Part shown: positions 18,602-27,165 of the stretch, piece by piece
How the letters are laid out: each line of letters starts with the position of its first letter
Position numbering within the stretch: position 1 is the first letter of the stretch
Origin: Fimbriimonadaceae bacterium
GTDB taxonomy: Bacteria; Armatimonadota; Fimbriimonadia; Fimbriimonadales; Fimbriimonadaceae
Length of the DNA stretch: 64,000 bases
Assembly (NCBI GenBank): GCA_020847855.1
Contig: JADLBH010000010.1
Coordinates: 1-64,000 of the forward strand
Reading direction: 5' to 3'
The notes under the pieces: generated by a model
The model's input: the letters and a program-made list of their open reading frames with translations, nothing else
What the model was told of the DNA's origin: nothing
Databases searched by the model: none
Made by a program: the position numbers and the translations under genes

Positions 18602-19108
18602 ATGTCAACGAACACCGACACACAAGACCACGGGGCGCACGCCCACCACGTAACGCCAATCGGAAAGCTCGCGGCGACCTTTGGGTTCCTGCTCTTCATG
18701 ATGGCCCTCACCGTTGTGGCGGCCAGGCTGCCCTTGGATATGCCGGACACGTTCGGTTGGCTCTCGCCCTACTTCTTTGTCACGAACGCGATCGCTTTGG
18801 GCATTGCAATCGCCAAGGCCGTTGCCGTGGTTCGCATCTTCATGGGGGCGAAGTACGCGAGCAAGCTCATCAAGCTCTATGCGATTGGTGGGTTCATTTG
18901 GTTCACCCAGCTGTTCATCATGTTCTTTGATTACGGCACCCGCAACTGGGAAGAGGTCCGAGGCTGGGAGAAGGTGCCGAGCTCGAGCCTGCCACGGAAC
19001 CGTGACAGCGACGCCGGTATCCCTTATCCGGTCTATCCGGGGTCTCACGCAGGGTCGGAGATGAGCGGTACCAGCGAAGCGTCGGGCGAAGCGGGATCGG
19101 GGCACTAG
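18602..19108 (+). CDS. coxD: Cytochrome c oxidase subunit IV-like protein
   Basis: A 168-aa protein with a His-rich N-terminus, three hydrophobic segments (about 22-40, 57-78, 92-110) with AVVRIFMGAKY between the last two, as in prokaryotic subunit IV (COX4_pro). A Ser/Gly-rich soluble tail follows. It is the last gene of the plus-strand respiratory operon and ends convergently with plsC, the stop codons overlapping by 4 bp. Confidence 0.85.
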   Translation: MSTNTDTQDHGAHAHHVTPIGKLAATFGFLLFMMALTVVAARLPLDMPDTFGWLSPYFFVTNAIALGIAIAKAVAVVRIFMGAKYASKLIKLYAIGGFIWFTQLFIMFFDYGTRNWEEVRGWEKVPSSSLPRNRDSDAGIPYPVYPGSHAGSEMSGTSEASGEAGSGH

Positions 19109-19722
19109 GAGCTCAAGCGCCGAAGCTCGCGCGCCACCCAATCCAGGACTGCCTCCGGGGGCGTGCCCTTCTCAAAGGTCCTCGGTTCGCCCCAGTACGC
19201 CACGATGCGGCGGGCGGCATAGCGCGGCCTTTCCGAGGGATAGGGCATGAGGGCGGTCGAGCCACGCAGACCAACGCACACCACCGGGGAGCCGCTCCGC
19301 AAGGCGAGCATGGCCGATCCGGGCAAAAGCTCGACGAGCTCGCCGGTCGGGCTCAGCCTGCCTTCGGGGAAGACGCAGACCGCCTGACCCTCGGATAGAA
19401 GCCGCATCGCGGTCTTGAGCGCACCCACGTCCGCCGTGGCCTGAGAGACCGGGAACGCCCCCCACCATGTCATGAACTTGCCCATCCAACCCATACCGAA
19501 CAGCTCCTTGCGGGCCATGAACCGCAAGTGCCGCCGTGAAGCGAGCTGGAGCACGATCGGATCGGAGTTGGAGACATGGTTTGCGAGAACGAGATACGGT
19601 CCACGACGCATTGACCTGGATTGATTCCTCCCGAAAACGGGCGCACCGAAGAGGATGGTGAACACCGACCAGACCAAGGGTCGGAGCACGGGGAGCCATG
19701 CCTGACCGCCTGGACGGCTCAC
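19105..19722 (-). CDS. plsC: 1-acyl-sn-glycerol-3-phosphate acyltransferase (PlsC family)
   Basis: A 205-aa protein with the acyltransferase HX4D motif (NHVSNSDP) and the substrate motif FPEGRLSPTGEL. It would acylate lysophosphatidic acid to phosphatidic acid at the inner membrane. An N-terminal hydrophobic stretch (LRPLVWSVFTILFGAPVF) suits membrane association. The GTG start overlaps the purN stop. Acyl and acceptor specificity cannot be told from sequence. Confidence 0.85.
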   Translation of the reverse strand: MSRPGGQAWLPVLRPLVWSVFTILFGAPVFGRNQSRSMRRGPYLVLANHVSNSDPIVLQLASRRHLRFMARKELFGMGWMGKFMTWWGAFPVSQATADVGALKTAMRLLSEGQAVCVFPEGRLSPTGELVELLPGSAMLALRSGSPVVCVGLRGSTALMPYPSERPRYAARRIVAYWGEPRTFEKGTPPEAVLDWVARELRRLSS

Positions 19723-20306
19723 AGGCCCAAGACCACCATGCGGAGAGCTTCCGGGTACGCCTCGTGCTCCAGTTCGAGCACCCGGTCCGCAAGCGAGTCG
19801 GGTGTGTCACCCGCGAGCACCGGGCAACTGCGGGTGAGGATCGCCTCGCCCTCGTCATACTCGTTCGTGACAAAGTGGACCGTGCAACCGGTCTCGGTAA
19901 CACCGGCTGCGAGAACCGCCTCGTGAACGCGGATCCCATACATCCCCTTCCCTCCGAACCGGGGTAGCAGAGCCGGATGGATGTTGAGGATACGTCCTTC
20001 GTATTCGCCGACGATCTCGCTTGGAAAGAGGCTCATGAAGCCGGCGAGGCACACCCAATCAATCCGTTCCTCCCGGAACAAGTCCAACAAGCGGGCCGAA
20101 TAGCCTGAGGATCGAGGATCGAGTACCTCCACGCGTGCGCCCAGAGCGCGGGCCCGGATCGCCGCCGGATTCCCGGACACGGGAGCGACCACGAGCCTGC
20201 CCTCCGCTGGGACATAGCCGGATGCACAGGCAGTAAGGAGGCGGGCCATGTTCGTGCCCCTTCCTTTCCGGCCGACCAGGATGGCGACACGCGGTAGTTC
20301 AGGCAT
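19719..20306 (-). CDS. purN: Phosphoribosylglycinamide formyltransferase (GART)
   Basis: A 195-aa formyltransferase with the catalytic segment NIHPALLPRFGGKGMYG (the Asn-His pair), the Asp partner in EYDEG and the phosphate-binding N-terminus (ILVGRKGRGTNM). It transfers a formyl group from 10-formyl-THF to GAR in purine synthesis. It overlaps the ALDH gene by 8 bp and plsC by 4 bp. Confidence 0.9.
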   Translation of the reverse strand: MPELPRVAILVGRKGRGTNMARLLTACASGYVPAEGRLVVAPVSGNPAAIRARALGARVEVLDPRSSGYSARLLDLFREERIDWVCLAGFMSLFPSEIVGEYEGRILNIHPALLPRFGGKGMYGIRVHEAVLAAGVTETGCTVHFVTNEYDEGEAILTRSCPVLAGDTPDSLADRVLELEHEAYPEALRMVVLGL

Positions 20307-21807
20307 CGAACCGGACGCCCTGGGCGAGTGCGGGCCGCTCGATTCCGTAGTACGTCGTGCTCGTCACCCGCCGCATGTAGGCCTTCCACGAGTCCGAGCC
20401 CGACTCCCGGCCCCCGCCCGTCTCCTTCTCACCGCCGAACGCCCCCCCGATCTCGGCCCCGCTCGTGCCGATATTTACGTTCACGATCCCACAGTCGGAA
20501 CGGTTCCGGAAGTACTCTGCCTCGCGCAGGTCCGTGGTCATGATCGCGGAGCTGAGACCCTGCGGCACCGCATTGTGCTCCTCAATGACCTCCTCCAAGG
20601 AGTCGTAAGGGATGACGTAGGTGAGCGGGGCGAAGGTCTCCTCGAACACCTCGGCAGATTGCCGTTCGAGGCGCACCAAGGCGGGCCGCACATAGTAGCC
20701 GCCAGGGAACCGGTCTTCCAGGGTTCGCCCCCCCCCGACGATCTGGGTCGCCCGAGGGCGGATTGCCTCGATCGCCCGCTCCATGTTCTCGAAGGCATCC
20801 TTGTCAATCAAGGGTCCGACCAGGGTTCCGGTCTCCAGCGGGTCGCCGATCCTCTGGGAGCCGATCTCTTCGAAGGCACGGGAGAGCCTTCCAAAGACAT
20901 CGTCTGCGATGCTGCTATGAACGAAGACCCTCCGAGTGCTCGTACAGCGCTGCCCGGCGGTGCCGACCGAGCCGAAGAGGATGCTGGGGATCGCAACCCC
21001 TAGGTCGGCGCTCTGGGTCACGACGATCGCATTGTTGCCCCCCAGCTCGAGAAGGGACCGCCCGAACCGGGCCGCGACCTTGGGCCCGACAATTCGACCC
21101 ATTCGGCATGAGCCGGTCGCGCTGACAAGTGGGATACGGGTGTCCTCGACCAGAGCGTTCCCCACCTCGGCCCTCCCGATGACAACCTGGCTCAAGCCCT
21201 CGGGCGCCTCAGCAAAGCCTGCGGCAACCTCATCGAAGATGCGCTGGCAGGCCAAAGCGGTGAGGGGGGTCTTCTCGCTCGGCTTCCAGAGGACAGGGTC
21301 GCCGCAGACGAGTGCCAGGGCCGCGTTCCAAGCCCAGACTGCAACGGGGAAGTTGAACGCGCTGATCACGGCGACCGGGCCCAAGGGCAGCCACAGCTCC
21401 TGCATCGAGTGGCGGGGGCGCTCACTGTGAATCGTGAGGCCATAGAGTTGGCGGCTGAGTCCGACGGCAAAGTCGCAGACGTCAATCATCTCTTGGACCT
21501 CGCCTCGGCCCTCTTCGAGGATCTTCCCGCACTCCAGCGTGACCAGGTGCGCAAGAGCCTCCTTCTCGGCTCGGAGCCTTTCGCCGAATCGCCGGACGAG
21601 CTCGCCGCGCACGGGCGCAGGGACGTCGCGCCAAGTACGGAAGGCGCGCACCGACCGTGCGACGCACTCCTGGACTTCCTCCACAGAATGGCTCCGGAGG
21701 CGGGCAAGTTCCGCTCCGTTGATCGGGGAGGTCACGGTCAAGTCCGCGTCAGTGCGGGCATCGAGGCCGGGCAGGAGGCTTTCGACGGGGGCGAGCATGG
21801 ATGGCAT
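20299..21807 (-). CDS. Aldehyde dehydrogenase, ALDH7 (alpha-aminoadipic semialdehyde dehydrogenase) type
   Basis: A 502-aa NAD-dependent dehydrogenase. Catalytic Cys is in GTAGQRCTSTRR and the general-base Glu in LELGGNNAIV. The NAD site includes SAFNFPVAVWAWN, and the C-terminal end (GIVNVNIGTSGAEIGGAFGGEKETGGGRESGS) is typical of ALDH7A1 (antiquitin), which oxidises alpha-aminoadipate semialdehyde/P6C in lysine breakdown. The frame is open for about 97 codons upstream through tRNA-Sec, so I start at ATG 21807; ATG 21798 is possible. Confidence 0.88.
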   Translation of the reverse strand: MPSMLAPVESLLPGLDARTDADLTVTSPINGAELARLRSHSVEEVQECVARSVRAFRTWRDVPAPVRGELVRRFGERLRAEKEALAHLVTLECGKILEEGRGEVQEMIDVCDFAVGLSRQLYGLTIHSERPRHSMQELWLPLGPVAVISAFNFPVAVWAWNAALALVCGDPVLWKPSEKTPLTALACQRIFDEVAAGFAEAPEGLSQVVIGRAEVGNALVEDTRIPLVSATGSCRMGRIVGPKVAARFGRSLLELGGNNAIVVTQSADLGVAIPSILFGSVGTAGQRCTSTRRVFVHSSIADDVFGRLSRAFEEIGSQRIGDPLETGTLVGPLIDKDAFENMERAIEAIRPRATQIVGGGRTLEDRFPGGYYVRPALVRLERQSAEVFEETFAPLTYVIPYDSLEEVIEEHNAVPQGLSSAIMTTDLREAEYFRNRSDCGIVNVNIGTSGAEIGGAFGGEKETGGGRESGSDSWKAYMRRVTSTTYYGIERPALAQGVRFDA

Positions 21808-21846
21808 ACCCGGAATTGTATCCGCCGAACCTGGCCCTCCTCGGGA

Positions 21847-21941
21847 TGGCGGGAGCGTGTAGGAATCGAACCCACCCAACGCCTTGTGGACGTCACAACG
21901 GTTTTGAAGACCGCGGGGCACACCAGCACCCATTCGCCCCC
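21847..21941 (-). tRNA. selC: tRNA-Sec (selenocysteine, anticodon UCA)
   Basis: A 95-nt minus-strand gene with all tRNA-Sec hallmarks: long acceptor (GGGGGCGA against ACGCTCCC, last pair A.A), a 6-bp D stem GGGTGC/GTGCCC with 4-nt loop, anticodon stem GCGGT/ACCGT around CTTCAAA (anticodon TCA), a long variable arm (TGACGTC/GGCGTTG around CACAA), T arm GTGGG-TTCGATT-CCTAC, discriminator G and encoded CCA. The length equals that of E. coli selC. It lies 40 bp upstream of the ALDH gene. It shows the genome decodes UGA as selenocysteine, in agreement with the UGA in selD. Confidence 0.95.
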
Positions 21942-22027
21942 ATCCGTCCGACTTTGTACCCTGGCAGTGACCCGGTGGACCCGGCCCCCAGGCACGTTCC
22001 CCTGTCATCCCTCGTCCGCAAGGATGG

Positions 22028-22456
22028 ATGGAACTCACGCTCCGATGGCAGGAACCGATGACCTTCACCGGGAAGACCCCGACCGGGGCAACGATCACGT
22101 TGGACTCTCATCCGGAATCGGGAGGCACGGGGAACGGCCCGACCCCGGTCGAGGCGATGGTGGCGGCGGCCGCGGCGTGCTCGGGGATGGACGTAGTCGC
22201 CGTACTCAAGAAGAAGCGCCAGCCCGTGGACGGTTACGAGGTGACGGCCATCGAGGAACGCGGGCCTGCGGGGGAGTACCCCAGGCCGCTGCTTCGCCTC
22301 AAGGTTCTGCACAGGATTTGGGGAGAGGGCCTCGATCCGGCCGCCGTCGCCCGAGCCGTGGAGCTGAGCGACCAGAAGTACTGCACCGTGCTCGCCACGC
22401 TCCGCCAGACCGTCGAAGTGGAAAGCGACTGGGAGGTCGCCGACACTACGGCCTGA
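22028..22456 (+). CDS. OsmC/Ohr-family peroxide-reducing or hydroperoxide-sensing protein
   Basis: A 142-aa OsmC-like protein. The two conserved Cys are in AAACSGMDVVAVL (helix start) and QKYCTVLATL, with GPTPVEAMVAAAAACS upstream as usual. OsmC proteins reduce organic peroxides with these Cys. It stands alone on the plus strand, diverges from the tRNA-Sec gene and converges with the Wza-like gene (11-bp overlap of ends). The ATG at 22028 gives the normal length. Confidence 0.85.
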   Translation: MELTLRWQEPMTFTGKTPTGATITLDSHPESGGTGNGPTPVEAMVAAAAACSGMDVVAVLKKKRQPVDGYEVTAIEERGPAGEYPRPLLRLKVLHRIWGEGLDPAAVARAVELSDQKYCTVLATLRQTVEVESDWEVADTTA

Positions 22457-23408
22457 ACAGCGGGATTCCGAAGCGCTCGAGGATGAAGATCAGGTTCGCG
22501 GCTGCGTTCAAGAGCTCAAGGTTCGGTCGGCCAGTGCCAGGAACGTACACGTGGTCGCCTGCCATGAGAACCAAGTTTTGGTTCTCGTCCCCCTCTCGGA
22601 TGAACTTCACGATGTTGCAGCGGATTCGCTGATACTTTCCAGGCTGGCCCTTCTTGGGGCGAATGACCATCACCTCGGAGAACTTGGACTCGTTCGGGAT
22701 CTCCCAGTTCGCGGCAGTGAGTGCGTCCATCACGGTCATATCGTCCTGATAGAGCACCGGGCCCGGAGAGCGGACCTTTCCGTCCACCCGTACGGTGTTC
22801 TCCTTCTTGGGCGGGATCACGAGGGTGTCGCCGTCCTCGATCCGGAAGTCTTGTGAAAGATCCCCCCTCTCGATCATGGCTTTGAGGTCAATGGGTATGC
22901 CCTCCCGGCTGTTTTTGCGGAAGAGGATCGCCCGGCTCAAATCGGCGATGGGATTGGCCCCGCCTCCGAGCCCAAAAAGCGTGCGCACGGTGTCGCCGGG
23001 CCGAATATCGTAGGCATTGGCGCGGCTCACCTCGCCTGAAATGCTGGCTCGGATCGCCCGAATCCGGGATACATTGACCGACACCTTAGGGTCGCGGAGC
23101 CTGAGCACGCGGATGTACTCGTCCTTGAGCTCGGCCTCCAACTCGGTCGTGGTCTTCCCCTGAGCCCTCACCCTTCCCAGGAAAGGCGGGCTGATGAACC
23201 CGTCGGGCCCAACCAGGAGTTCCGCTTGTAGCTGCTGCTCGTCCCAGACGAACATCCTGAGCACGTCCTCTTCCTGAATCCGGTACGGCTCGGTCTGGGA
23301 GGTTTGTGGAACCTGAGCAAGAACCGCGCACGCCGCGATGAGAGCCGCGACAAGCGCAACGATACGGTGCAGGGTGATCGGCCTAAGGGCGCACATCTTA
23401 GCTTCCAT
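22446..23408 (-). CDS. Wza-type polysaccharide export protein (SLBB domain)
   Basis: About 320 aa. A signal peptide (HRIVALVAALIAACAVLAQ) is followed by a Poly_export domain (about 40-110; EPYRIQEEDVLRMFVWDE) and one or two SLBB domains (ASISGEVSRANAYDIRPGDT; VRVDGKVRSPGPVLYQDDM). Such proteins form the outer-membrane or periplasmic channel for capsule or exopolysaccharide. No Wzc or Wzx gene is nearby. Starts at 23426, 23408 or 23396 are all in frame; I take 23408. It follows rsmI closely. Confidence 0.85.
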   Translation of the reverse strand: MEAKMCALRPITLHRIVALVAALIAACAVLAQVPQTSQTEPYRIQEEDVLRMFVWDEQQLQAELLVGPDGFISPPFLGRVRAQGKTTTELEAELKDEYIRVLRLRDPKVSVNVSRIRAIRASISGEVSRANAYDIRPGDTVRTLFGLGGGANPIADLSRAILFRKNSREGIPIDLKAMIERGDLSQDFRIEDGDTLVIPPKKENTVRVDGKVRSPGPVLYQDDMTVMDALTAANWEIPNESKFSEVMVIRPKKGQPGKYQRIRCNIVKFIREGDENQNLVLMAGDHVYVPGTGRPNLELLNAAANLIFILERFGIPLFRP

Positions 23409-23429
23409 GCAATGTGACTGCAACAACGA

Positions 23430-24125
23430 CTATACCTCTTTGTCGCGGCTTGCGACCCGTTTGCCCTCGATCACGACCGTCAATTCGCCCTTTCTCGGGA
23501 CCTCTTGCTCCGTGGGAGGGGTTCCGAGGAGGCCCAGCCACACCTGTTCGTGCATCTTCGTCAATTCTCGGCATACGGCGACCCGCCTAGACCCCAAAAC
23601 TTGAAATAGTAGGTCGAGCAGACGCTCCATCCTCGGAGCCGACTCGAATAGCACGAGGGTTAGCGATGACGCCGCGTACGGGGCGAGCACCTCGCGGCCA
23701 GGCCCCGGCTTGCGCGGGAGGTACCCGAGGAAGGCGAACCGCTGCCCAAAAAAGCCCGACACGCTCAGCGCGGTCAAGACCGCACTCGGCCCCGGCACCG
23801 CGGTGATCTCCACACCTGCCGCTCGGCAGACGTCCACCAGGGCCGCGCCTGGATCGCTCACCACGGGAGTGCCAGCGTCCGAGACCAGGGCCCATTGGGC
23901 ACCCTTGGCTAGCTCTGCCGCATACTCGGCGAGTTTCGCCGGGCCTGTGTGGTCGTTCAAGACTCGCATCGGTGGGCTCGCCCCGACCACGGATCGCAAC
24001 CGGCCACTGACCCGCGTGTCCTCCACCAGCCAAGCCTCAGCCCCGGCGAGCTCCGCCCGAGCCCTGGGCGAGAGGTCGCCCAGGTTGCCGATCGGGGTTG
24101 CGACCAGCACAAGGCGGCCGGGCAC
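23430..24125 (-). CDS. rsmI: 16S rRNA (cytidine1402-2'-O)-methyltransferase RsmI
   Basis: A 231-aa tetrapyrrole-methylase-fold protein. It has the N-terminal LVLVATPIGNLGDLSPRA, the central ALVSDAGTPVVSDPGA and AVPGPSAVLTALSVSG, all diagnostic of RsmI. It methylates C1402 of 16S rRNA in the decoding centre. At 231 aa it is shorter than E. coli RsmI (about 286 aa); the C-terminal extension seems reduced. It lies between the SurA-like gene (4 bp) and the Wza-like gene. Confidence 0.9.
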   Translation of the reverse strand: MPGRLVLVATPIGNLGDLSPRARAELAGAEAWLVEDTRVSGRLRSVVGASPPMRVLNDHTGPAKLAEYAAELAKGAQWALVSDAGTPVVSDPGAALVDVCRAAGVEITAVPGPSAVLTALSVSGFFGQRFAFLGYLPRKPGPGREVLAPYAASSLTLVLFESAPRMERLLDLLFQVLGSRRVAVCRELTKMHEQVWLGLLGTPPTEQEVPRKGELTVVIEGKRVASRDKEV

Positions 24126-24129
24126 GCCG

Positions 24130-25875
24130 TTATCCGCCCCCGGCCTTCTTCTCGGCGGCAGCCGCCTTTTTGTCGGCTTCGAGCTTGGCTTGCTCCTCGG
24201 CCTCGCGCTTCGCGTCCTCTTCCATGAACTTTTTCTGCTCCTCGTCGAGCTGGCGCTGCTCGGCTTCGGCCTTGGCGCGCTCGGTTTCCCAGCGCTGGAT
24301 TTCGTCGCGAACGCCCTGAAGCCACTCTTTTTGCATCTTGGGGTTCTTTGCCGCAGAATCGAGCCTTGCCTTGACCTCGCCTAGCATGGCGAGGTCGTTG
24401 GCCTCGTAGCCGTAGATCGAGGCCATCGCGCCCTTGAGCGTGACGGCGGCCTCCTCGAAGTTGCCTTCCTGGAGCTCAGCATCGTACAACTGAAGCCGGA
24501 GGCCAGTGTCCTCCGTGTCTTCCAGGGCCCGGTTGAGAACGTCAATCCACTCCCCGCGCTTTTCAGCCTTCTCGTCCTCCGAGAGCGTTCCATAGTACAA
24601 GCTGAACGCGGCAAACTTGGTGAGACCGACGAGCGACTCGCCGATGGGGGTCTTTGCGGTGACGGTCTCGCCCTTCTGCACAAGTGCCGAGAGGGTCTTG
24701 GCCCTCTCCGCCGGGCTGGTGCCTTGCGACGTGAGCGCCTCGTTCACCTCATAGAGGTACTCCAGGGCCGGATCGCCCCACTGGATGTTCTTGGCCGACT
24801 TGAGCTTGGTGATCTCGTCGCTGAGCCTGCGGTCCGCCATGGTCTGGCGGAAGCTCTGAAGGATCTGGTCCTTGTTCTTCTCGAAGTTGGCTGGCAGCCC
24901 AGGGTTGATGGATTGGAGCAGGAAGATCGTCGGCGTCCCGAACTGGTTCACGACCTGGGAGTGCTGACCCGGCTTGAGGTCGAGGATCGGCTTGAGCGAC
25001 TCTTGCGAGGAGACCAGCTCGCGAGCAAGCTTCATGGGCTCTTTGGAGGCCTTCGCGTTGTACTTGGCCATGACGGCGGCGAACTTCGCCCCGGCATCCA
25101 ACTCGGCAATGGCCTTGTCCGCCGACGCGGTGCGATCCTGCTCCGATTTCGCCGCATCGTCGAAGGGAAGCCGCAGGAGCACGAACTCTTCATAGGACTT
25201 CTTGAGGTCATCCAGGGAGTCGTTGGCCTCCTTTCGGTACTTGTCCCGGAGCGCAGCGATGAGTACGCTCCGAATCGCGGCCTCGTGCCTGGCCGGATCC
25301 TTCAGGCTGTTCTCGAAATCCGTCTGCGCGGCTTGGGAGGCCTCGGTGAGGGTTACTCCTTGCATCTTTTTGAACGCAGCGTCCACTGCCTTCATGTCCG
25401 CGTCGGGCTTGACGACGCCTTGGCTGATCATTTGGGACCGGACCATCTCCACCTGGGCTTGGTTCTCAGTCTTGAAGAGCTCGGTTGCTTGGCTGTCCGT
25501 GAGTTTGACGTTGTGGCTCTTGGCGAGGTTGGCTGTCACCGCGGACGTGACAAGGGAGTCCAGGGCCTGCACCGCGGTTTGGAACTGGGTGCTTGGATCC
25601 GATCCGGGCCGGCTTTTCCGCACTTGCTCCAAAGCTTCCGTGAGCTCTTTGTACTTGAGGGGTTGGCCCGCCACGGTCGCCACGACCTGATCTTCAAGCG
25701 TGGTACCTGCTTGGTTGTTGCCAAAAAACCCGCACGATCCCGAGTTCAACATCCCAATCGCGAGGAGCAGGCCAATGACGCCAAGCAGAACCTGGCACCC
25801 TTTCTTGTCAAATAGCTGGCGGAGTTGGACGATGGACAATTTGGAAGCTCCGGGCCCCCGAGGAAGAGGCGGCAC
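24130..25875 (-). CDS. Membrane-anchored SurA/PpiD-like peptidyl-prolyl isomerase-type chaperone
   Basis: A 581-aa protein. Residues about 27-45 form a helix (CQVLLGVIGLLLAIGMLNSG), placing the rest outside the cytoplasm. A SurA_N-like helical region follows (about 65-230), then a parvulin-like stretch (about 230-345: EEFVLLRLPF, GAKFAAVMAKYNAKAS, LKPGQHSQVVNQFGTPTIFLLQSI). The C-terminal part is helical with TPR-like EGNFEEAAVTLKGAM and ends in a charged Glu/Lys/Ala coiled coil. Parvulin catalytic residues are not clear, so it may be a chaperone without activity. Confidence 0.7.
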   Translation of the reverse strand: MPPLPRGPGASKLSIVQLRQLFDKKGCQVLLGVIGLLLAIGMLNSGSCGFFGNNQAGTTLEDQVVATVAGQPLKYKELTEALEQVRKSRPGSDPSTQFQTAVQALDSLVTSAVTANLAKSHNVKLTDSQATELFKTENQAQVEMVRSQMISQGVVKPDADMKAVDAAFKKMQGVTLTEASQAAQTDFENSLKDPARHEAAIRSVLIAALRDKYRKEANDSLDDLKKSYEEFVLLRLPFDDAAKSEQDRTASADKAIAELDAGAKFAAVMAKYNAKASKEPMKLARELVSSQESLKPILDLKPGQHSQVVNQFGTPTIFLLQSINPGLPANFEKNKDQILQSFRQTMADRRLSDEITKLKSAKNIQWGDPALEYLYEVNEALTSQGTSPAERAKTLSALVQKGETVTAKTPIGESLVGLTKFAAFSLYYGTLSEDEKAEKRGEWIDVLNRALEDTEDTGLRLQLYDAELQEGNFEEAAVTLKGAMASIYGYEANDLAMLGEVKARLDSAAKNPKMQKEWLQGVRDEIQRWETERAKAEAEQRQLDEEQKKFMEEDAKREAEEQAKLEADKKAAAAEKKAGGG

Positions 25876-25918
25876 CGGAGTGTATCACGGTGCAAAACGG
25901 GTGCCCGGCCCACTAGAC

Positions 25919-25951
25919 TTGACAAGTAGACATAGTTTCGCTATACTTGTC
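25919..25951 (+). promoter_or_regulatory. lexA promoter with overlapping inverted repeat (candidate LexA box)
   Basis: A near-consensus sigma70 promoter: TTGACA (25919-25924), 17-bp spacer, TATACT (25942-25947). The same stretch carries a perfect 8-bp inverted repeat, GACAAGTA (25921-25928) and TACTTGTC (25944-25951), plus an inner ATAG/CTAT pair. The repeat covers both promoter hexamers, as expected for autorepression by LexA. The box is unlike the E. coli CTG-N10-CAG site. Confidence 0.7.
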
Positions 25952-25990
25952 GTGTACCGGTAGAAGAAGAGATCGGTGCGAGGGACCAAG

Positions 25991-26620
25991 ATGGCAAAGG
26001 GCTTGACTCAAAGGCAAGAGCAGATCCTCCGCTTTATGCAGGAGTACGTCAAGGATGAAGGGTATCCACCGTCCATCCGGGAGATTGGCGACCGGTTGTC
26101 CATCAGCTCGCTACGCGGCGTGACGGTGCACCTGGACGCGCTCCAGCGCAAGGGCTATATCGAACGGAGCAACACGCCGCGCTCGATCAAGATCCTGCAC
26201 CCTGAATTCCAGGCCGGGGCGAAAGTGAAGCTCTTGCCCTTGCTTGGAAGCATCGCCGCCGGTGCCCCCGCCTTGGCCGAGTCCCACGTGGAAGCTCTGG
26301 TCGCGGTGCCGAGCGAGATGGTGAGGACGATCGAGAACGCCTTTCTCTTGCGGGTTCGCGGCGACTCCATGTCCGGCGAGGGGATCAACCCGCGCGACCT
26401 GGTCGTTGTCCGGCCCCAAGAGACCGCGAACCATGGCGACCTGGTCGCGGTGCTCGTGGACGACGAGGCGACGGTCAAGCGCATCCACTTCGTTGGCGAC
26501 ACGATCCGGCTCGTGCCGAGCAACCCGGCCTATGAGCCGTTCGAGGTAGACCCGGAGCAGACGCGGATCATCGGCAGGATCGTCGGCTTGATGCGGGACT
26601 ATGAGGGGATGGCGTTCTAA
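25991..26620 (+). CDS. lexA: LexA repressor (SOS response)
   Basis: A 209-aa repressor. An N-terminal winged helix (residues 1-70: LTQRQEQILRFMQEYVKDEG, YPPSIREIGDRL) is followed by an S24 domain. The Ala-Gly cleavage site is in SIAAGAPALAE, the catalytic Ser in GDSMSGEGI and the Lys in EATVKRIHF. The recognition helix has SSLRGVTVHLDAL. The ATG at 25991 has GAGGGA seven bases upstream; a GTG at 25976 is less likely. The promoter palindrome suggests self-regulation. Confidence 0.95.
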   Translation: MAKGLTQRQEQILRFMQEYVKDEGYPPSIREIGDRLSISSLRGVTVHLDALQRKGYIERSNTPRSIKILHPEFQAGAKVKLLPLLGSIAAGAPALAESHVEALVAVPSEMVRTIENAFLLRVRGDSMSGEGINPRDLVVVRPQETANHGDLVAVLVDDEATVKRIHFVGDTIRLVPSNPAYEPFEVDPEQTRIIGRIVGLMRDYEGMAF

Positions 26621-27165
26621 GGGGAGCCAAGGTACGTAAGGCGGTAGTCGAGCACGTCGTCCGTGCGCTGGGACTGGCTGACGAGCCCCACCCGGTCGGC
26701 GAAGACCGACTCGACCACGCAAACGTGGCCTCGCAGGCGCAGGGTGCTCACCACTTGGAGGGTGCGAACGCCGAGAACGGGGTGGCGCTCCTCGCTCTGC
26801 TCGCCTTTCACCACCGCTGATCCTTCCTCGACACGCCCGGCAGTGGCGACGGTCCCATGCCACCTTGCCTCGCCTTCCACGAGCACAGGGAGCGGGGGCA
26901 CGAACCTTGTACCCGCCAGTTGGGAGGCGACGAGCCGGTCGCCTTGCCAGGCGAGGACGCTATCGCCAACCGGGGAAGCGACCACATATCCGAGTTCCGA
27001 ACCCACTGCGGCTCGGCCCGTGACCTTCCATGGCGCGACGAGCGTCGTGGCGCCTCGTTCGAGCGAGTACGACTGCGACATGGACGCCCGCAAGGGCCAC
27101 CACGAGGTGGGGCCCTTGCCACAACCCATGGTAGCTATGGCCAAGGCAACGAGAAAAGGTCTCAC
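26617..27165 (-). CDS. Predicted lipoprotein, function unknown
   Basis: A 182-aa protein from GTG 27165, which overlaps the pcrA stop (GTGA). The N-terminus RPFLVALAIATMGCGKG is a lipoprotein signal with lipobox Cys at about residue 14. The mature part is beta-rich, with repeated short strands (LGYVVASPVGDSVLAWQG) and no known motif. It converges with lexA, sharing 4 bp at the stop codons. Context with pcrA probably reflects only transcription. Confidence 0.65.
   Translation of the reverse strand: MRPFLVALAIATMGCGKGPTSWWPLRASMSQSYSLERGATTLVAPWKVTGRAAVGSELGYVVASPVGDSVLAWQGDRLVASQLAGTRFVPPLPVLVEGEARWHGTVATAGRVEEGSAVVKGEQSEERHPVLGVRTLQVVSTLRLRGHVCVVESVFADRVGLVSQSQRTDDVLDYRLTYLGSP

Noticed and set aside
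20299-22098. ALDH frame open for about 97 codons upstream of 21807
   Set aside because: The extra part overlaps tRNA-Sec and is not ALDH-like; ATG 21807 fits the family.
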